Shown here in pieces: positions 11,858 to 22,975 of a DNA stretch of 64,000 bases. Within the stretch, counting starts at the first letter, position 1; the number at the start of each line of letters is the position of its first letter. This DNA is from Achatina immaculata (lineage: Eukaryota; Mollusca; Gastropoda; Stylommatophora; Achatinidae), in the NCBI GenBank assembly GCA_009760885.1, contig CM019703.1, positions 13,865,959 through 13,929,958 of the forward strand, read 5' to 3'. Below the pieces are notes generated by a model. The model ran no database searches, had not been told where the DNA came from, and saw nothing but the letters and a program-made list of their open reading frames with translations. A program made the translations under genes and the position numbers.

Positions 11858-12300
11858 GCTATCATCTTTCTGGACAATAAAAACGTTATTTAAAAAGTAG
11901 ATAATCTTTCTGTACAATAAAAATGTCACTTAAAAAGTAGATAATCTTTCTGTATTGTAAAAACGTTATTTAAAAAAGTAGATAATCTTTCTGTATAATA
12001 AAAATGTCACTTAAAAAGTAGATAATCTTTCTGTATTGTAAAAACGTTATTTAAAAAAGTAGATAATCTTTCTGTAGAATAAAAATGTCACTTAAAAAGT
12101 AGATAATCTTTCTGTATTGTAAAAAAGTTATTTAAAAAAGTAGATAATCTTTCTGTATAATAAAAACGTTACTTAAAAAAATAGATGCTCTTTCAGCGCA
12201 ATAAAAACATTATTTTAAAAAGTAGATCGTATTTCTGTACAGTTAAAAACGTTTTTTTAAAGTAGATAATCTTTATTTGCAATTAAAACGTTATTTAAAA
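11858..12300. repeat. ~39-bp minisatellite with alternating unit types
   Basis: The unit contains GTAGATAATCTTTCTGTATA then ATAAAAATGTCACTTAAAAA. Two forms alternate (TGTCACTTAAAAA and CGTTATTTAAAAAA), giving a two-unit period in the middle of the array. Ends are diverged. Confidence 0.92.
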
Positions 12301-12740
12301 AAAGGAGTTTTTAAAAAAAAAAACATTAACAGCTATTAGACAACTCAAAAACTGACTGTCAGACCGGAAGTTAAACGCAACAATTACGGAATGAGGTCAC
12401 CATGCGATATTCGGCGCTGAACGACAAAATGCGAGAATCACTGATGGCGTCTGTTAGATAGCAAGCGATTGCACGTGTCGCTAGAAGGAATTGATACAAG
12501 TGGGAAAATTCAGTTGCAGCATCAGCAGATGGGCTGAATTTAGGCTGAGAGAAAAAGCAGTGGGATAAAATTAAAATATAGTGACGTGTAGACAGGCGTG
12601 CTGCGCAGATTAGCATCAAGGGCGCAGAATCGGAAGATGACGTGAGAAAAAAAAGAGTACAGAGGAATCTTATAAAGCGTGTTATATTCAGCGTTTTCTA
12701 GATATAGAGAGGAACAAAAGCAGCAAAAACATATACACAC
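12301..12740. other. No gene recognised
   Basis: Unique-looking sequence with short frames on the minus strand and no motif. A run of A lies at about 12314-12325. Confidence 0.35.
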
Positions 12741-12742
12741 AG

Positions 12743-12777
<35 letters not shown>
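12743..12777. repeat. (GA)n microsatellite
   Basis: An AG dinucleotide run lies directly next to the LINE 3' end that follows. Confidence 0.9.
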
Positions 12778-12779
<2 letters not shown>

Positions 12780-12862
12780 ATCTTTTAATAATCTTTATTC
12801 TTAAAGGGTAAATAATTGGGCATGCAGGCCCGTCTTACATTCTGCCCTTCATCACTCCATCT
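12778..12862 (-). mobile_element. CR1-like LINE 3'-end fragment with CATT-type tail
   Basis: The reverse complement reads GGGCAGAATGTAAGACGGGC, then CTGCATGCCCAATTATTTAC, then AATAAAGATTATT. The same 3' end occurs at 25075-25160, 33080-33150, 46270-46365 and 58060-58140. Degenerate CATT repeats flank it (12865-12900). Confidence 0.75.
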
Positions 12863-12973
12863 TTCATTCATTCATTCACTCATTCATTCTTTCATTCACC
12901 CACTCTCCCTATCTCATTGGGTCAACTCAGTGTACTGTGGTACGATACCCATTCTTTATTCTTTTATCCTGGC

Positions 12974-12975
<2 letters not shown>

Positions 12976-13025
<50 letters not shown>

Positions 13026-13051
13026 GAGAGAGGGGAAGAGAAAGAGGGAAA
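12976..13051. repeat. (GA)n and GA-rich tract
   Basis: A pure AG run of about 45 bases is followed by GA-rich sequence. It makes R/E-rich frames that are not genes. Confidence 0.9.
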
Positions 13052-13090
13052 GGTGTGAATATAGAGATAGATGTAACATTTACCCTGGAC

Positions 13091-13288
13091 CAGTGGTTCC
13101 CAACCTTTTCACATTCAAGGACCACTTACCCCGACTACATATAAGCTGCGGTCCACCGGCTTATGTTCTAAAGAGCAACGCCATAAATCATTTTCTTTTC
13201 TGTTGTCAACTTGATAGCACAGCCACGGACAGCTGATAACGCTCTACGGACCACTTGTGGTTCACGCGTCACAGATTGGGAACCACTG
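13091..13288. mobile_element. hAT-type MITE (198 bp)
   Basis: The left end is CAGTGGTTCCCAACCTTTT and the right end is the reverse complement of CAGTGGTTCCCAATCTG, a classical hAT terminal repeat. The flanking 8-mers CCCTGGAC (13083-13090) and CCCTGAGT (13289-13296) match at five positions and differ only by transitions elsewhere, as expected of an old 8-bp target duplication. There is no coding capacity, so it is non-autonomous. Confidence 0.85.
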
Positions 13289-13299
13289 CCCTGAGTAGT

Positions 13300-13755
13300 C
13301 AGGAAAGGGTGAGGTGAGGAAAATATATACAGCGAATGATCTTCGTATCGTTAGAGAACATCACAAAGCAATTAGCACGACAAGGAAACGACAAACAGAA
13401 TTCTTGTGGCACGTCATGAGAGGACAGTAGTTGGGGGGAACTTGAGCTGGTCGCTGGCAAATCATCAGCGGCCGGTGAGATCAAGGAGGAGACTGTTTAG
13501 AACACGCTGATCGATCGGTTTCGGGAAATGCCAGCAGAACGCGATTAAAGACATAGAAGACAAGGACCTAGTAGAGAAAACATCTATCACCCTGGCATTA
13601 TGATTATGGCAGATAATACTTCGTGATTCCCCGGGCTTTTCAGTAACTTCCACGGAAATGAGCTTGCTTCCATATGAGTAGATCGGGCTTTAGGTAGAAC
13701 AAAAATTACGACGTGCTGAAATAATGTACGGAAATTTTTACGGAACAAATTGATA
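13300..13755. other. No gene recognised
   Basis: Unique-looking sequence with two short minus-strand frames (about 60 codons) lacking any motif. Confidence 0.35.
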
Positions 13756-13997
13756 ACTTAAAAATACTGTACTGTATAAGGTATGTCATAAAATATGGCA
13801 CCGAGTTATATAATAATACAAATACTGTACTATATAAAGTGTGTCATGAAACATGGCGCCGAGTTATATAATAATAAAAGTACTGTACTATATAAATTAT
13901 GTCATAAAACATGGCGCCGAGTTATATAATAATAAAAATACTGTACTGTATAAATTATGTCATAAAACATGGCACCGAGTTATACAATAATAAAAAT
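13756..13997. repeat. 58-bp minisatellite, left part (split by a LINE)
   Basis: The unit contains AATACTGTACTATATAAAGT then ATGTCATAAAACATGGCGCC then GAGTTATATAATAATA. About four copies precede the LINE and the array resumes at 15668, so the retrotransposon landed inside it. Confidence 0.92.
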
Positions 13998-15667
13998 CTC
14001 TCTCTCTCTCTGAACCTTAAGTGCCCAGGGCACATGGGGCTTCCGGAAGGGTTTTCCACAAATGCCTGTCCTTCGCCTTTTTTTCTGCTCTTGCCCAGGT
14101 GAGCCCTCTGTTGCTCAACATCCTTTCTGTTGTTCTTCTCCATTTCTCTTTTGGTCTACCCTTACTTCTGTTCCCCTGTGGTGTCCATCTTAGTGCTATT
14201 TTTGGTAGTGAGTTGTCAGTCATTCGGACCACATGTCCCAACCATCGGCAGCGTCTTTCCTCAATAATTGTTGTCAGTGGCTTCATCTGCATTTCTGCCA
14301 ATAATATGTTATTTCTTATGGTGTTTGGCCAAAATATTTTTCTAATTCTTCGTAAACATTTAGTCTGGAAAGAATTCAACTTGTTTTCTATGGTTTTGGT
14401 GATTTTCCAGCATTCACTTCCATAGAGTAGTACACTTAGAACATTACTCTTAAATATCCTGATTTTCATATTTATGCTTAGTTTTTTTGATTTCCATATA
14501 GTCTGCAGCATTGCAAAAGCCTGGTTTGCTCTAGTAAGTCTGCTGTTGATGTCCTCTGTGCTGTCTCCATTTTCTACTACTCTGCTGCCAAGGTATACAA
14601 ATTCATTGACCTCCTCCACTAACTTGCTATCTACTCTGAGTACATTTCTGTTGTTCACATTTTGCTTCATTAATTTTGTCTTTCATATATTGATTTTTAA
14701 TCCTATGTTGTTTGCGTTCTGAGTTAGCTTGTTTATTTTATCCTGCATATCTTTGTGACTGCTTGATAATAGACAAATGTAATCCGCAAAGTCAAGGTCC
14801 TCCAGCACTGTGTCAAGGGTCCGTTGTAATCCTCTGCATTTGTCTGATGTTGCCTCCTTCATTAACCAGTCTACTGCCAAGATAAATAATGTTGGTGATA
14901 GTACACATCCCTGTTTCACTCCTGTTTGTACCCTAAAGCTGCTGGAGGTATGTTCTCCACAGATAACTTTGCACTGAAAACCCTCGTATAGGGCTTTGAT
15001 TACATTAACTATTTTATGGGGGAGGCCATGCCATCTTAGGATTTTCCACAGTGCATCTCTGTTGACACTGTCAAAGGATTTCTCAAAATCTATGAATAAT
15101 GCATAATGCTATGCCACTCATTTGCCTGTTCTAATATTTGTCTAAGTACAAATATGTGGTCTATGCATGATCTTCCTTTCCTAAATCCTGCCTACTCTTT
15201 CCGAAGTTTTTCCTCAAGTGTTGGTACAATTCTGTTGATGATTATTCTGCAAAATACTTTACTGGTGAGTGGCAGTAGGGTAATGCCTCTCCAGTTCCCG
15301 CAATCTATGAGGTCACCCTTCTTTGGTAGTTTTACTATAAGCCCAGTTTTCCACTCCTCTGGGGCTTTTTCTAGATCCCAAATTTGTTGTAGTATCCGGC
15401 AGAGTTTCTTCTGCTTTCAACATCTCAGCAGTCACTACATCTTCACTTGGTGCCCTGACTGATTTTAGCGTCTTTATCGCCTCCTTTACTTCACTTATTG
15501 TTATTGGTCCTGTATTGATGTTTAGTTCCGTTTTTGCTTCAGGTATGTCTACTGTTTGTGCTGCTTGTGTTCTGTTTAGTAGGGTGTTGAAATGTTCCCT
15601 CCATCTTTCACATTTTTCTCTTTCTCCATTGACCAGTTGTCCATTTTGTGTCCTTACTGCACTTTCA
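13998..15667 (-). pseudogene. (AG)n-tailed RTE-like LINE, copy A, reverse transcriptase region
   Basis: A 1.67-kb, 5'-truncated non-LTR retrotransposon. Minus-strand pieces in order: REHFNTLLNRTQ, DIPEAKTELNINTGPITISE and KEAIKTLKS (linker before the RT); a diverged central RT; MKQGCVLSPTLFILAVDWL; LEDLDFADYICLLS, where the catalytic FADD has become FADY; FVYLGSRVVENGDS; LLYGSECWKIT; RCRWLGHVVRMT; GRPKEKWRRT; and a C-terminus ending CALGT-stop. Several frame changes are present and with FADY it cannot be active. The 3' end is CTTAAGGTTCAG followed by a run of AG (13998-14011 in reverse). The sequence AATAATAAAAAT flanks both ends (13986-13997 and 15668-15679), compatible with a target duplication although the host array contains it anyway. 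Confidence 0.88.
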
Positions 15668-15776
15668 AATAATAAAAATACTAAAAGGATGTCAAAACAA
15701 TGCGCCAAGTTATATAATAATAAAAATACTGTACTATATAAAGTATGTCATAAAACATGGCGTCGAGTTATATAAG
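15668..15776. repeat. 58-bp minisatellite, right part
   Basis: About two copies continue the array seen at 13756-13997, including the shared AATAATAAAAATACTGTACT and CATAAAACATGGCG blocks. Confidence 0.9.
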
Positions 15777-16100
15777 GTTGCGGAGAGATCCGGTTAAGTA
15801 GGTCGGGGACTTTTCAGTATTTGTTTGTTTCGTTTATGTGTTTTCAGAATGTAAAATTTCTAAATGTGCACAGTTATTCTCTTAACATTTCTCTTTCTCT
15901 TTCATCCGAAGTGTTTTGTCTGAAGTTTTGATACTCGCACCGTACATACCTTTCTGTAACACTTTCGAGAATATTAAGGAACTGAGAAACAAATAAAGTA
16001 AGAATTCGGTAGATTGTATGAAGTAGAGCTTTGCAGTAGCTCTCGTAATTGCTAGATTATTATCCTAGTTTACTGTTTGTATGTATGAAAAGTATCGGAG
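15777..16100. other. No gene seen
   Basis: AT-rich unique-looking sequence without motif. Confidence 0.35.
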
Positions 16101-16102
16101 AC

Positions 16103-16592
16103 AGTGTTTCCCAACGTTTTACAAGTCCCGTTGCGCATGAAGCCAACGAGTGTGGAGCTGAGGCAATGTTTCCAACGTTTAACACGTCCCATTGCCCATG
16201 AAGCTCACGAGTGTGGAGCTGAGGCAATGTTTCCAACGTTTTACACGTCCCATTGCCCATGAATCCAACGAGTGTGGAGCTGAGGCAATGTTTCCAACGT
16301 TTTACACGTCCCATTGCTCATGAAGCCAACGAGTGTGGAGCTGAGGCAATGTTTCCAACGTTTTACACGTCCCATTGCCCATGAATCCAACGAGTGTGGA
16401 GCTGAGGCAATGTTTCCAACGTTTTACACGTCCCATTGCCCATGAAGCTCACGAGTGTGGAGCTGAGGCAATGTTTCCAACGTTTTACACGTCCCATTGC
16501 CCATGAAGCTCACGAGTGTGGAGCTCAGGCAATGTTTCCAACACTTTACACGTCACATTGGCCATGAAACCGAGGAGTGTGGAGCCTGAAGA
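16103..16592. repeat. 61-bp minisatellite, about 8 copies
   Basis: The unit contains GAGTGTGGAGCTGAGGCAAT then GTTTCCAACGTTTTACACGT then CCCATTGCCCATGAAGCCAAC; spacing is 61 bases (16146, 16207, 16268, 16329). The first unit begins CAGTGTTTCCCAACGTTTTA, which resembles a hAT terminal repeat, hinting that the array was seeded by a hAT end. Confidence 0.94.
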
Positions 16593-16744
16593 TAGTCATC
16601 TGCTTCTTCGTGGAATCCGCCTCAGAGGCGGAAAGAAAGCCACGTAGACCCAGACTCATTTCTCGTATTTGAAGATCTTCAGTCATCTGTCGATTACACT
16701 GATGCGTTCAGTTTCGAACAAACTCATATAAAACAGTTACTGAT

Positions 16745-16746
<2 letters not shown>

Positions 16747-16794
<48 letters not shown>
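16747..16794. repeat. (GA)n microsatellite
   Basis: A long pure AG run follows unique sequence; GA/A-rich sequence continues to about 16860. Confidence 0.92.
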
Positions 16795-16796
<2 letters not shown>

Positions 16797-17192
16797 TATA
16801 TGAAAAAGACACAGAAAAAAGAGCAAGGCAGGAACAGAAAAAAAGAAGGATATAAAGTGAAACGAATATTGATTTATGGCTGCGACGTTTGTTAGCCCAA
16901 CTTGGATGGTACCGTTTTAATCACGGAGCATTGCGTAAGACGAGGTAGTTAAATCCGGCGTTATCAGGCCCAATGGGGTCTAACATGTGTCACCGTATCA
17001 GTAATGGCATTCGAGAAGCAATAAGGTTGAAAATATTGAGGCCCGTGGGGAGATTCTTGCTGAAGTCAGCCGTGGAGATGAGTTTAAACATTGGTCGGTG
17101 ATTGAAAGATCGTCAACGTCATAGAGGGAAGTTGACCAGGTCTGTGATTCGATTCGTGGTCGAATTTTTCTGGGTTTTTGTTTTTCTTTCTG

Positions 17193-17237
17193 TGTGTTTT
17201 TTGTTTGTTTGTTTGTTTGTTTGTTTGTTTGTTTGTT
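17193..17237. repeat. (GTTT)n microsatellite
   Basis: About ten copies of GTTT produce the KQTN-rich minus-strand frames, which are artefacts. No gene is seen in 16860-17830. Confidence 0.9.
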
Positions 17238-17834
17238 GCTAGTAATAGAAGAAGTTGAAGTCTCAAAGTCCTGAATCATTATTACACTCTATTTTTTTCA
17301 TGAGAAACAAATTTTATCATTATTTTTAAAATGAATAAGTAAAATAAAAAGAATTCGGTTGGAAATTGGGGGGAGGGAGGGGGGAAGAGATGAAAGAGGG
17401 TTATAGGAGTATATTCCATGTAAAGTTTACACAGTGTGGATTCCTTTTTTTTTCTGAAATTTTGCTTTTCCCCCATTTCTGTCATGAAGCAACATACTCC
17501 GAAGAATACATTTGGTGGAAATGCTGGATTGTCCACTTATTTAAGTTTGGAGTTTTTATATTACCAGTAATAGCATTTGAGAAGCAATATAGTTGAAAAT
17601 GTTAAAGCTTTAAGATTCTCGCTGAAGATGAATGAAGACATTGTACTAATTTAGAAAAGAAAGAACAATCTATTTTTCCTGTTTATGATATTTGTTACAT
17701 TTCTTTTAAATTTACATTTTAATGGGTTATTTGTGTTTCTTAACTGGGAAGAATGGTTGGTTATTATTATTATTAATATTCGCCTGACTGCTTTAAAATA
17801 CCTTCTTCTGCTTTGGGTGGCAGAAATTGAGAAA

Positions 17835-18839
17835 ATGGATACAATTTCTCATCGAGCAGTCATTCGCTGCCTCTGCACCAAGGGCTTATCATCGAAGGAG
17901 ATCCATGAGGATATGGTGGAGACTCTAGGGGAGAGTGCGTCTTCTTACAGCACAGTGAAGAAATGGGCAGCTCAGTTCAAACATGGAAGGGAGAGTCTGA
18001 AAGATGATCCTCGTCCAGGAAGACCAAGAATGGTAACTACCGATGAAACCACCGGCAGAATCCATGACATGATAATGGAGGATCGACGATTAACTGAACG
18101 GTACATTGCTACTGAGTTGGGCATCTCCCAGGAACGTGTTCTTCAAATGACAAAGATCTCTGCTCGATGAGTCCTGGAACTTCTTGGAGCTGATCACAAA
18201 CGACAGTGTCTCAACGTGTCAAGAGACAATCTTGGCCATTTTTCTACAGATCCTGAAAAGTTTCTTAAGCAATTTGTGACTATGGATGAGACTTGGGGTT
18301 CATCATTTTCAAACAAAAACCAAACAAGAGTGAAAGCAGTGAAAACATCATGGATCCCCATCTTCAGAGAAAGCAAGGGTGGTTCTGTCTGGCGGTAAAG
18401 TGATGGCTTCCATCTTTTGGGATTCAGAAGGTGTGCTAATGGTGGACTATCTTCAAAAGAGCAGAACGATCACCGGGGCTTATTACACTAATCTTGTGAA
18501 GCTACTGCGGATCAGATTGAAGGAAAAGCTTCGAGAGGAGTCATCTTTCATCAAGACAATGCTCCAGCTCACAAGTCGGCTGCCATTCATGAATGCGGCT
18601 TCCAGCTTCTTGAACATCCTCCTTATTCCCCAGATTTGGCCCCTTCGGACTATTACTTGTTTACGAAACTAAAAAAGGAGCTCAGTGGTCGCTTATTTGC
18701 TTTAGATGATGACGTCATTCATGCTGTAGACCACTTTCTACTGGCACAAGATGCTGACTTTTACAAAGAATGGATCCGTATGCTCCAGGATCGCTGGACT
18801 AAGTGCATAAACTTGCAAGGGAACTTTGTTGAAAAATAA
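17835..18839 (+). pseudogene. Degenerate mariner transposase, second subfamily
   Basis: A mariner transposase fragmented by stops and frame changes. From MDTISHRAVIRCLCTKG the N-terminal helix-turn-helix region runs through KKWAAQFKHGRESLKDDPR and PGRPRMVTTDE, then RRLTERYIATELGIS. A stop at about 18169 precedes FVTMDETW with the first catalytic Asp. The next frame has GKVMASIFWDSEGVLMVDYL. The HDNAPAH region near 18560 is frame-shifted. The last frame has APSDYYLFTKLKKELSGR with the third Asp and WIRMLQDRWTKCINLQGNF. Sequence and subfamily differ clearly from the mariner at 1661-2958. Confidence 0.9.
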
Positions 18840-18886
18840 CTCCGAAAAAGTTGTCCACAAATAATCCCTTGTACCTTATGCCAAGA

Positions 18887-18914
18887 ACTTATCAATCACC
18901 GCTCGTACCTTCCT
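18887..18914 (+). mobile_element. Probable 3' terminal inverted repeat of second mariner
   Basis: Downstream of the transposase stop the sequence AACTTATCAATCACCGCTCG and then TACCTT has the look of a mariner terminal repeat. No partner end was found upstream of 17835, so the copy is probably 5' truncated. This is inference from family resemblance. Confidence 0.5.
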
Positions 18915-19020
18915 TTTATATGTATTCAGTTCCCTCTCATATGTCTTTGCGCGTGATTTCTCTTGAGCTGTGATTATCTCCCCATGAATATTGCGACCCA
19001 GTTGTAACTGCACGGATGGG

Positions 19021-19055
19021 TGACTGACTGACTGACTCACTCACTCGCACGCACG

Positions 19056-19103
<48 letters not shown>

Positions 19104-19104
19104 A
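19021..19104. repeat. Compound microsatellite (GACT)n (GCAC)n (CA)n (TA)n
   Basis: Short GACT and TCAC runs pass into CA and then TA dinucleotides. Confidence 0.9.
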
Positions 19105-19164
19105 ATGTGCTCAACTTTTATTAGAAGGCACCTAAGATCACATGCAGAGTGCTCCACACATTGT

Positions 19165-19690
19165 TTCAGTAAGTATATAAAATAGGTGATTTCTAACGCA
19201 TAAAAATAGGTATTGTTTGCTAACATATAAGAACTAGTTATTTTCTGATATATATAAAGACCAGGTGTTGTTTGATAATATATAAAAGTGAGGTATAGCC
19301 TGCTAATAGCCACTGACAGCAATTATTGATGAAAGAAACTGGCGATGGTTGGGAGTGTGCTCCTGATGACTGACAAATCACTACCAAAACTAGCACTAAG
19401 ACAGACACCACAGGGGAACAGAAGTAAGGGTAGACCAAAGGAGACATGGAGAAGAACAACAGAAAGGGTTGTTGAGCAAAAGAGGGCTCACCTGGGCAAG
19501 AACGGAAAAAAGGCAAAGGATAGGCGTTTGTGGAAAACCCTTGTGGAAGCCCCATGTGCCTTGGGCACTTAAGGTAGAGAGAGAGAGAGAGGGGGGGGGG
19601 AAGAGAGAGATAGCCTGCTAATATAAATACCAGGTAGTGTTTGTTATCACTATAAAAATCAGGTATTGTTTTTCTAACACCCAAAGACCA
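19165..19690. repeat. Degenerate ~45-bp tandem repeat split by a LINE
   Basis: Loose repeats of the type ATAAA-ACCAGGTATTGTTTGCTAA-CATATAA occur at 19165-19308 and 19611-19690. The (AG)n-tailed LINE copy B sits between them. Confidence 0.7.
19309..19609 (+). mobile_element. (AG)n-tailed LINE, copy B, 3' end with 14-bp target duplication
   Basis: The stretch encodes the same C-terminus as copies A and D (KLALRQTPQGNRSKGRPKET, then LVEAPCALGT-stop) followed by CTTAAGGTAG and a run of AG/G. The 14-mer ATAGCCTGCTAATA occurs at 19295-19308 and 19610-19623, immediately outside the element, so both boundaries are defined. Confidence 0.92.
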
Positions 19691-19699
19691 GAGATCTGT

Positions 19700-20360
19700 G
19701 TCAAACTAGCCTTGTATAATTGCCAATGCCGCTTGTAGTTGCAAACTCCGACACAAATTATGGCCTTTTCATATTGATTATCTTTCGAATAAAGTTCTGA
19801 TGATGATGACGATATTTTTTTTTTTTAGTCTCTTATGCACGAATCTCGTATTCATTTCTTGTATAATCGATTATACATTGCATTACTGAATGTCTTCGTT
19901 TTGTTAATTTAATTCCACTTTGTTCCAGCAAGGCGCTGTTTGATCATTTGTTACATTGTCTCATTTCCAAGAGATATGTCATTGTATCGATCTAAATGCA
20001 GGAGCATTGTATGTATATTTTCGATGCTGCTGTTCTGTTGGACGAACTGGCGCTCAATCCAAACTCACTTATCCAGTTGTCGAATTGAAAAGGAAAAGGA
20101 AAACTGAAGAAGACAGAGCTGGCGAGCAATAGCCAACCAAGACCCTACCTCAGTAGCATAAAATTCTGTGTCAGAACAGCCTGGTCAAAAAAGTAATTTT
20201 TTTTAGGTAGTCATTGTCCTGGTTGTGGAGCCTGCAGAGAAGTCTGGCATGGCAGTGCATTTGAACTTGGAAAGGCACCTTGTCTCTTTCATCTATACGC
20301 GCAGTGTAATGAGGGAAATTGTAATATCTTTCTAGCATCCTTACCTATCTATCACAGAGA
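19700..20360. other. No gene seen; weak similarity to the R300 family
   Basis: Around 20110-20152, GGCGAGCAATAGCCAACCAA then GACCCTACC resembles the R300 5' part (GTTAGCGAACCATAGCTGACCAAGACCC). The rest is unique-looking. Confidence 0.35.
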
Positions 20361-20364
20361 GCCT

Positions 20365-21482
20365 GTATGTATCATTATGTTAATCACTAAGAGCCTGCAT
20401 GTATCATTATGTTATCATTAAGAGCCTGCATATATCATTGTGTTATCACCAAGAGACTGTCGCCATCGTTACATTATCACAAAGGATATGACTGAAAGCC
20501 TACTCTAATTCTAGTTTTACAGCCAAGAGTCTGCTGACATCATTATATTGTCACCACGAGCCTGCTGACATCGTTATATTGTCACCACGAGCCTGCTGAC
20601 ATCGTTATATTGTCACCACGAGCCTGCTGACATCATATTATCGCCAGGAGTCTGCTGACATCGTTATATTGTCACCACGAACCTGCTGACATCATTATAT
20701 TATCGCCAAGGGTCTGCTGACATCGTTATATTGTCACCACGAACCTGCTGACATCATTATATTATCGCCAAGGGTCTGCTGACATCGTTATATTGTCATC
20801 ACGAGCCTGCTGACATCGTTATATTATCGCCAATAGCCTGCTGACAACGTTATATTATCGCCAAGAGCCTGCTGATTACGTTATATTGTCACCACGAGCC
20901 TGCTGACATCGTTATATTGTCACCACGAGCCTGCTGACATCGTTATATTGTCACCACGAGCCTGCTGACATCGTTATATTGTCACCACGAGCCTACTGAC
21001 ATCGTTATATTATCGCCAGGAGTCTGCTGACATCTTTATATTGTCACCATGAGCCTGCTGACATCATTATATTATCGCAAAGAGCCTGCTGGCATCATTA
21101 TATTATCGCAAAGTGCTGACATCATATTATCGTCAAGAGCCTGCTAGTATCATTATATTATCGCCAAGAGCCTGCTGGTATCATTATATTATTGCCAAGA
21201 ACCTGCTAGTATCATTATATTATCGTCAAGAGCCTGCTGGCATCATTATCTTCACTCCAAGAGGGTGATGAAGTCATAACCTTATGACTAAGGACCTGCT
21301 AACGTTATTACCAAGAATATCACTGACGGCCTGCTAGCATCTTTACTTTATCATCACAAATCTGCCAGCATTATTTAATCACCAAGAGCCTGCCCACGTT
21401 ACTTTATGATCAAGAGCCTGCTAACATTACCCTTATCACCAAGAGCCTGCTAACATTACCCTTATCACCAAGAGCCTGCTAA
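20365..21482. repeat. 31-bp minisatellite, about 35 copies
   Basis: The unit is GAGCCTGCTGACATCGTTAT plus ATTGTCACCAC, with variants ATTATCGCCAA and CATCATTATATT. Central copies are most alike; edges (20380-20520 and 21240-21482) are diverged. Confidence 0.95.
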
Positions 21483-21489
21483 CGTGCTC

Positions 21490-22550
21490 GCCAGTCACCA
21501 CCTGTAAGAATATCACCATTACCGTCACAGTGCAGAAGAGCATCGCAGTCACTTGTGTAGCAGTCATGACGTCACCTGCCCATACCCCATATCAAAGATA
21601 TTTACTCTCAGCATTCAGCTAGTTAATATTAGGTCTCTCGTGATAGAATCTGCTTCATTCCTTTTATCGTTTTCTTTGCCTTTTTTTTTTTTTTGGGTTC
21701 TGTCAGCGTATAACTTCTTTAGAACACCCTAATTGCAAGAATTCTTCCATGGAGAAGAATTTTTCCCTGTAGATTCCAGCCCATACTTTGTCATTATAAT
21801 CAAGAGATTCTTTGTACCTTTATAAATTGCAGCGGGAATGTCAGCGATCTTCGCTTACCAGCGAATGTGATACAAATTGTAATGAGCGTTTTTACATGGA
21901 TGAACGGAAAATGAATGTGACCGAAGCGGGATTACTATCAGCGCAGACCATTGCAGACATTGCACAATTTTGTAGCCAGGCAAATAATCGCAGACGTGAA
22001 TGTTGGACGAGACTGCTAACCAATGAAGAGGTAATGCCTGCATTAATACAGTGAGGAGTATTGTGTATCACGGTCGGACAGGCTGGGATTACATGTCCTC
22101 CTTTTATTTCTCAGAATAAATTGTGCTCGTTGCCGGAGGTGGAGTTTTCCGTGGGTTTTCTTCCTACAAATGTTATTTTGTTTGGTGGGGGTTGGGGGGG
22201 GGGGGGGGTCCCATTTCTGTCAGTGTAGACTTAGTTATCTCTGTGGTTCTGGAAGACAAGACAAGAGAGAATTCTAACATATCTATGGTTGGTTTTGTGG
22301 TTTTCTCTTCATATTATCTCGTGATTAGCTGTTTGTTTGTTTTGTTTTTTTTCCCTCTTTCCCGAACCGTCAGTATAATGGCAGTTTTCTCTTTCGTTTG
22401 ACCAAATTGTCTTCACTTTTTTGGGTCTCGTTTCCTCCCCAGGTGACACTGAGTTGTACACAGTCACTTTCCTTGTGGTTCTCTTCCTTAAGCGAGTTAT
22501 CATCAGTGGATTATGTAGAAATCTCTCATGAATGACGTACAGTTACCCGT
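21490..22550. other. No gene recognised
   Basis: Unique-looking sequence with a T-run at about 21681 and a G-run at about 22196-22208. A plus-strand frame of 80 codons (21812-22054) has no recognisable motif and no splice context that persuades me. Confidence 0.35.
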
Positions 22551-22552
22551 GC

Positions 22553-22826
22553 TTCGTGTGTCGGAGTGGCGAAGTGGTTAGTGCACTGGTCTCTCATGGC
22601 GAAGGTCGGGGGTTCGAATCCGCCCGGAGGCACCCCAGTCACCCAGCTGTAGAAGTGGGTACCCGAGTTCTTCTGGAGTTGGGGAAGGAAAGGCGGTCAG
22701 GCGTGATACTGACCATATCACCCTCTAGTGTGCTGACAGATCAAGGAAAATATGGGCACTATCACCATATCCCTATGTGCCTCTACTGCATGGCAGGATT
22801 ACCTTTACCTTTACCTTTTACCTTAG
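22553..22826 (+). mobile_element. tRNA-derived SINE with (TTACCT)n tail
   Basis: The head has TGGCGAAGTGGTTAGTGCAC (A-box region, 22567-22586) and GGTTCGAATCC (B box, 22611-22621) at normal pol III promoter spacing. The body contains GTGGGTACCCGAG and ACCATATCACCCTCTAGTGT. The 3' tail is ACCTTTACCTTTACCTTTTA. The whole aligns with the inverted copy at 6590-6843, proving an interspersed family. No clear target duplication was found. Confidence 0.92.
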
Positions 22827-22906
22827 TGTTGATCAGTTTCCTTGTCTATTTCTCATTTAGAAAAGAAAGTTCTGCATTGTATTTGTTGTTACACTAAAAC
22901 ATAAAC

Positions 22907-22944
22907 CGCTCCCTATCCGACACGATGTTGTGCATCAAAATCTT

Positions 22945-22975
<31 letters not shown>

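Noticed and set aside
20365..21482. Possible CRISPR-like array of regular repeats
   Set aside because: The 31-base units are contiguous with no unique spacers, there are no cas genes, and the DNA is animal.
22553..22626. Functional tRNA gene
   Set aside because: A and B boxes are present but the sequence continues into a SINE body and tail shared with another copy, and a proper cloverleaf acceptor stem was not seen.
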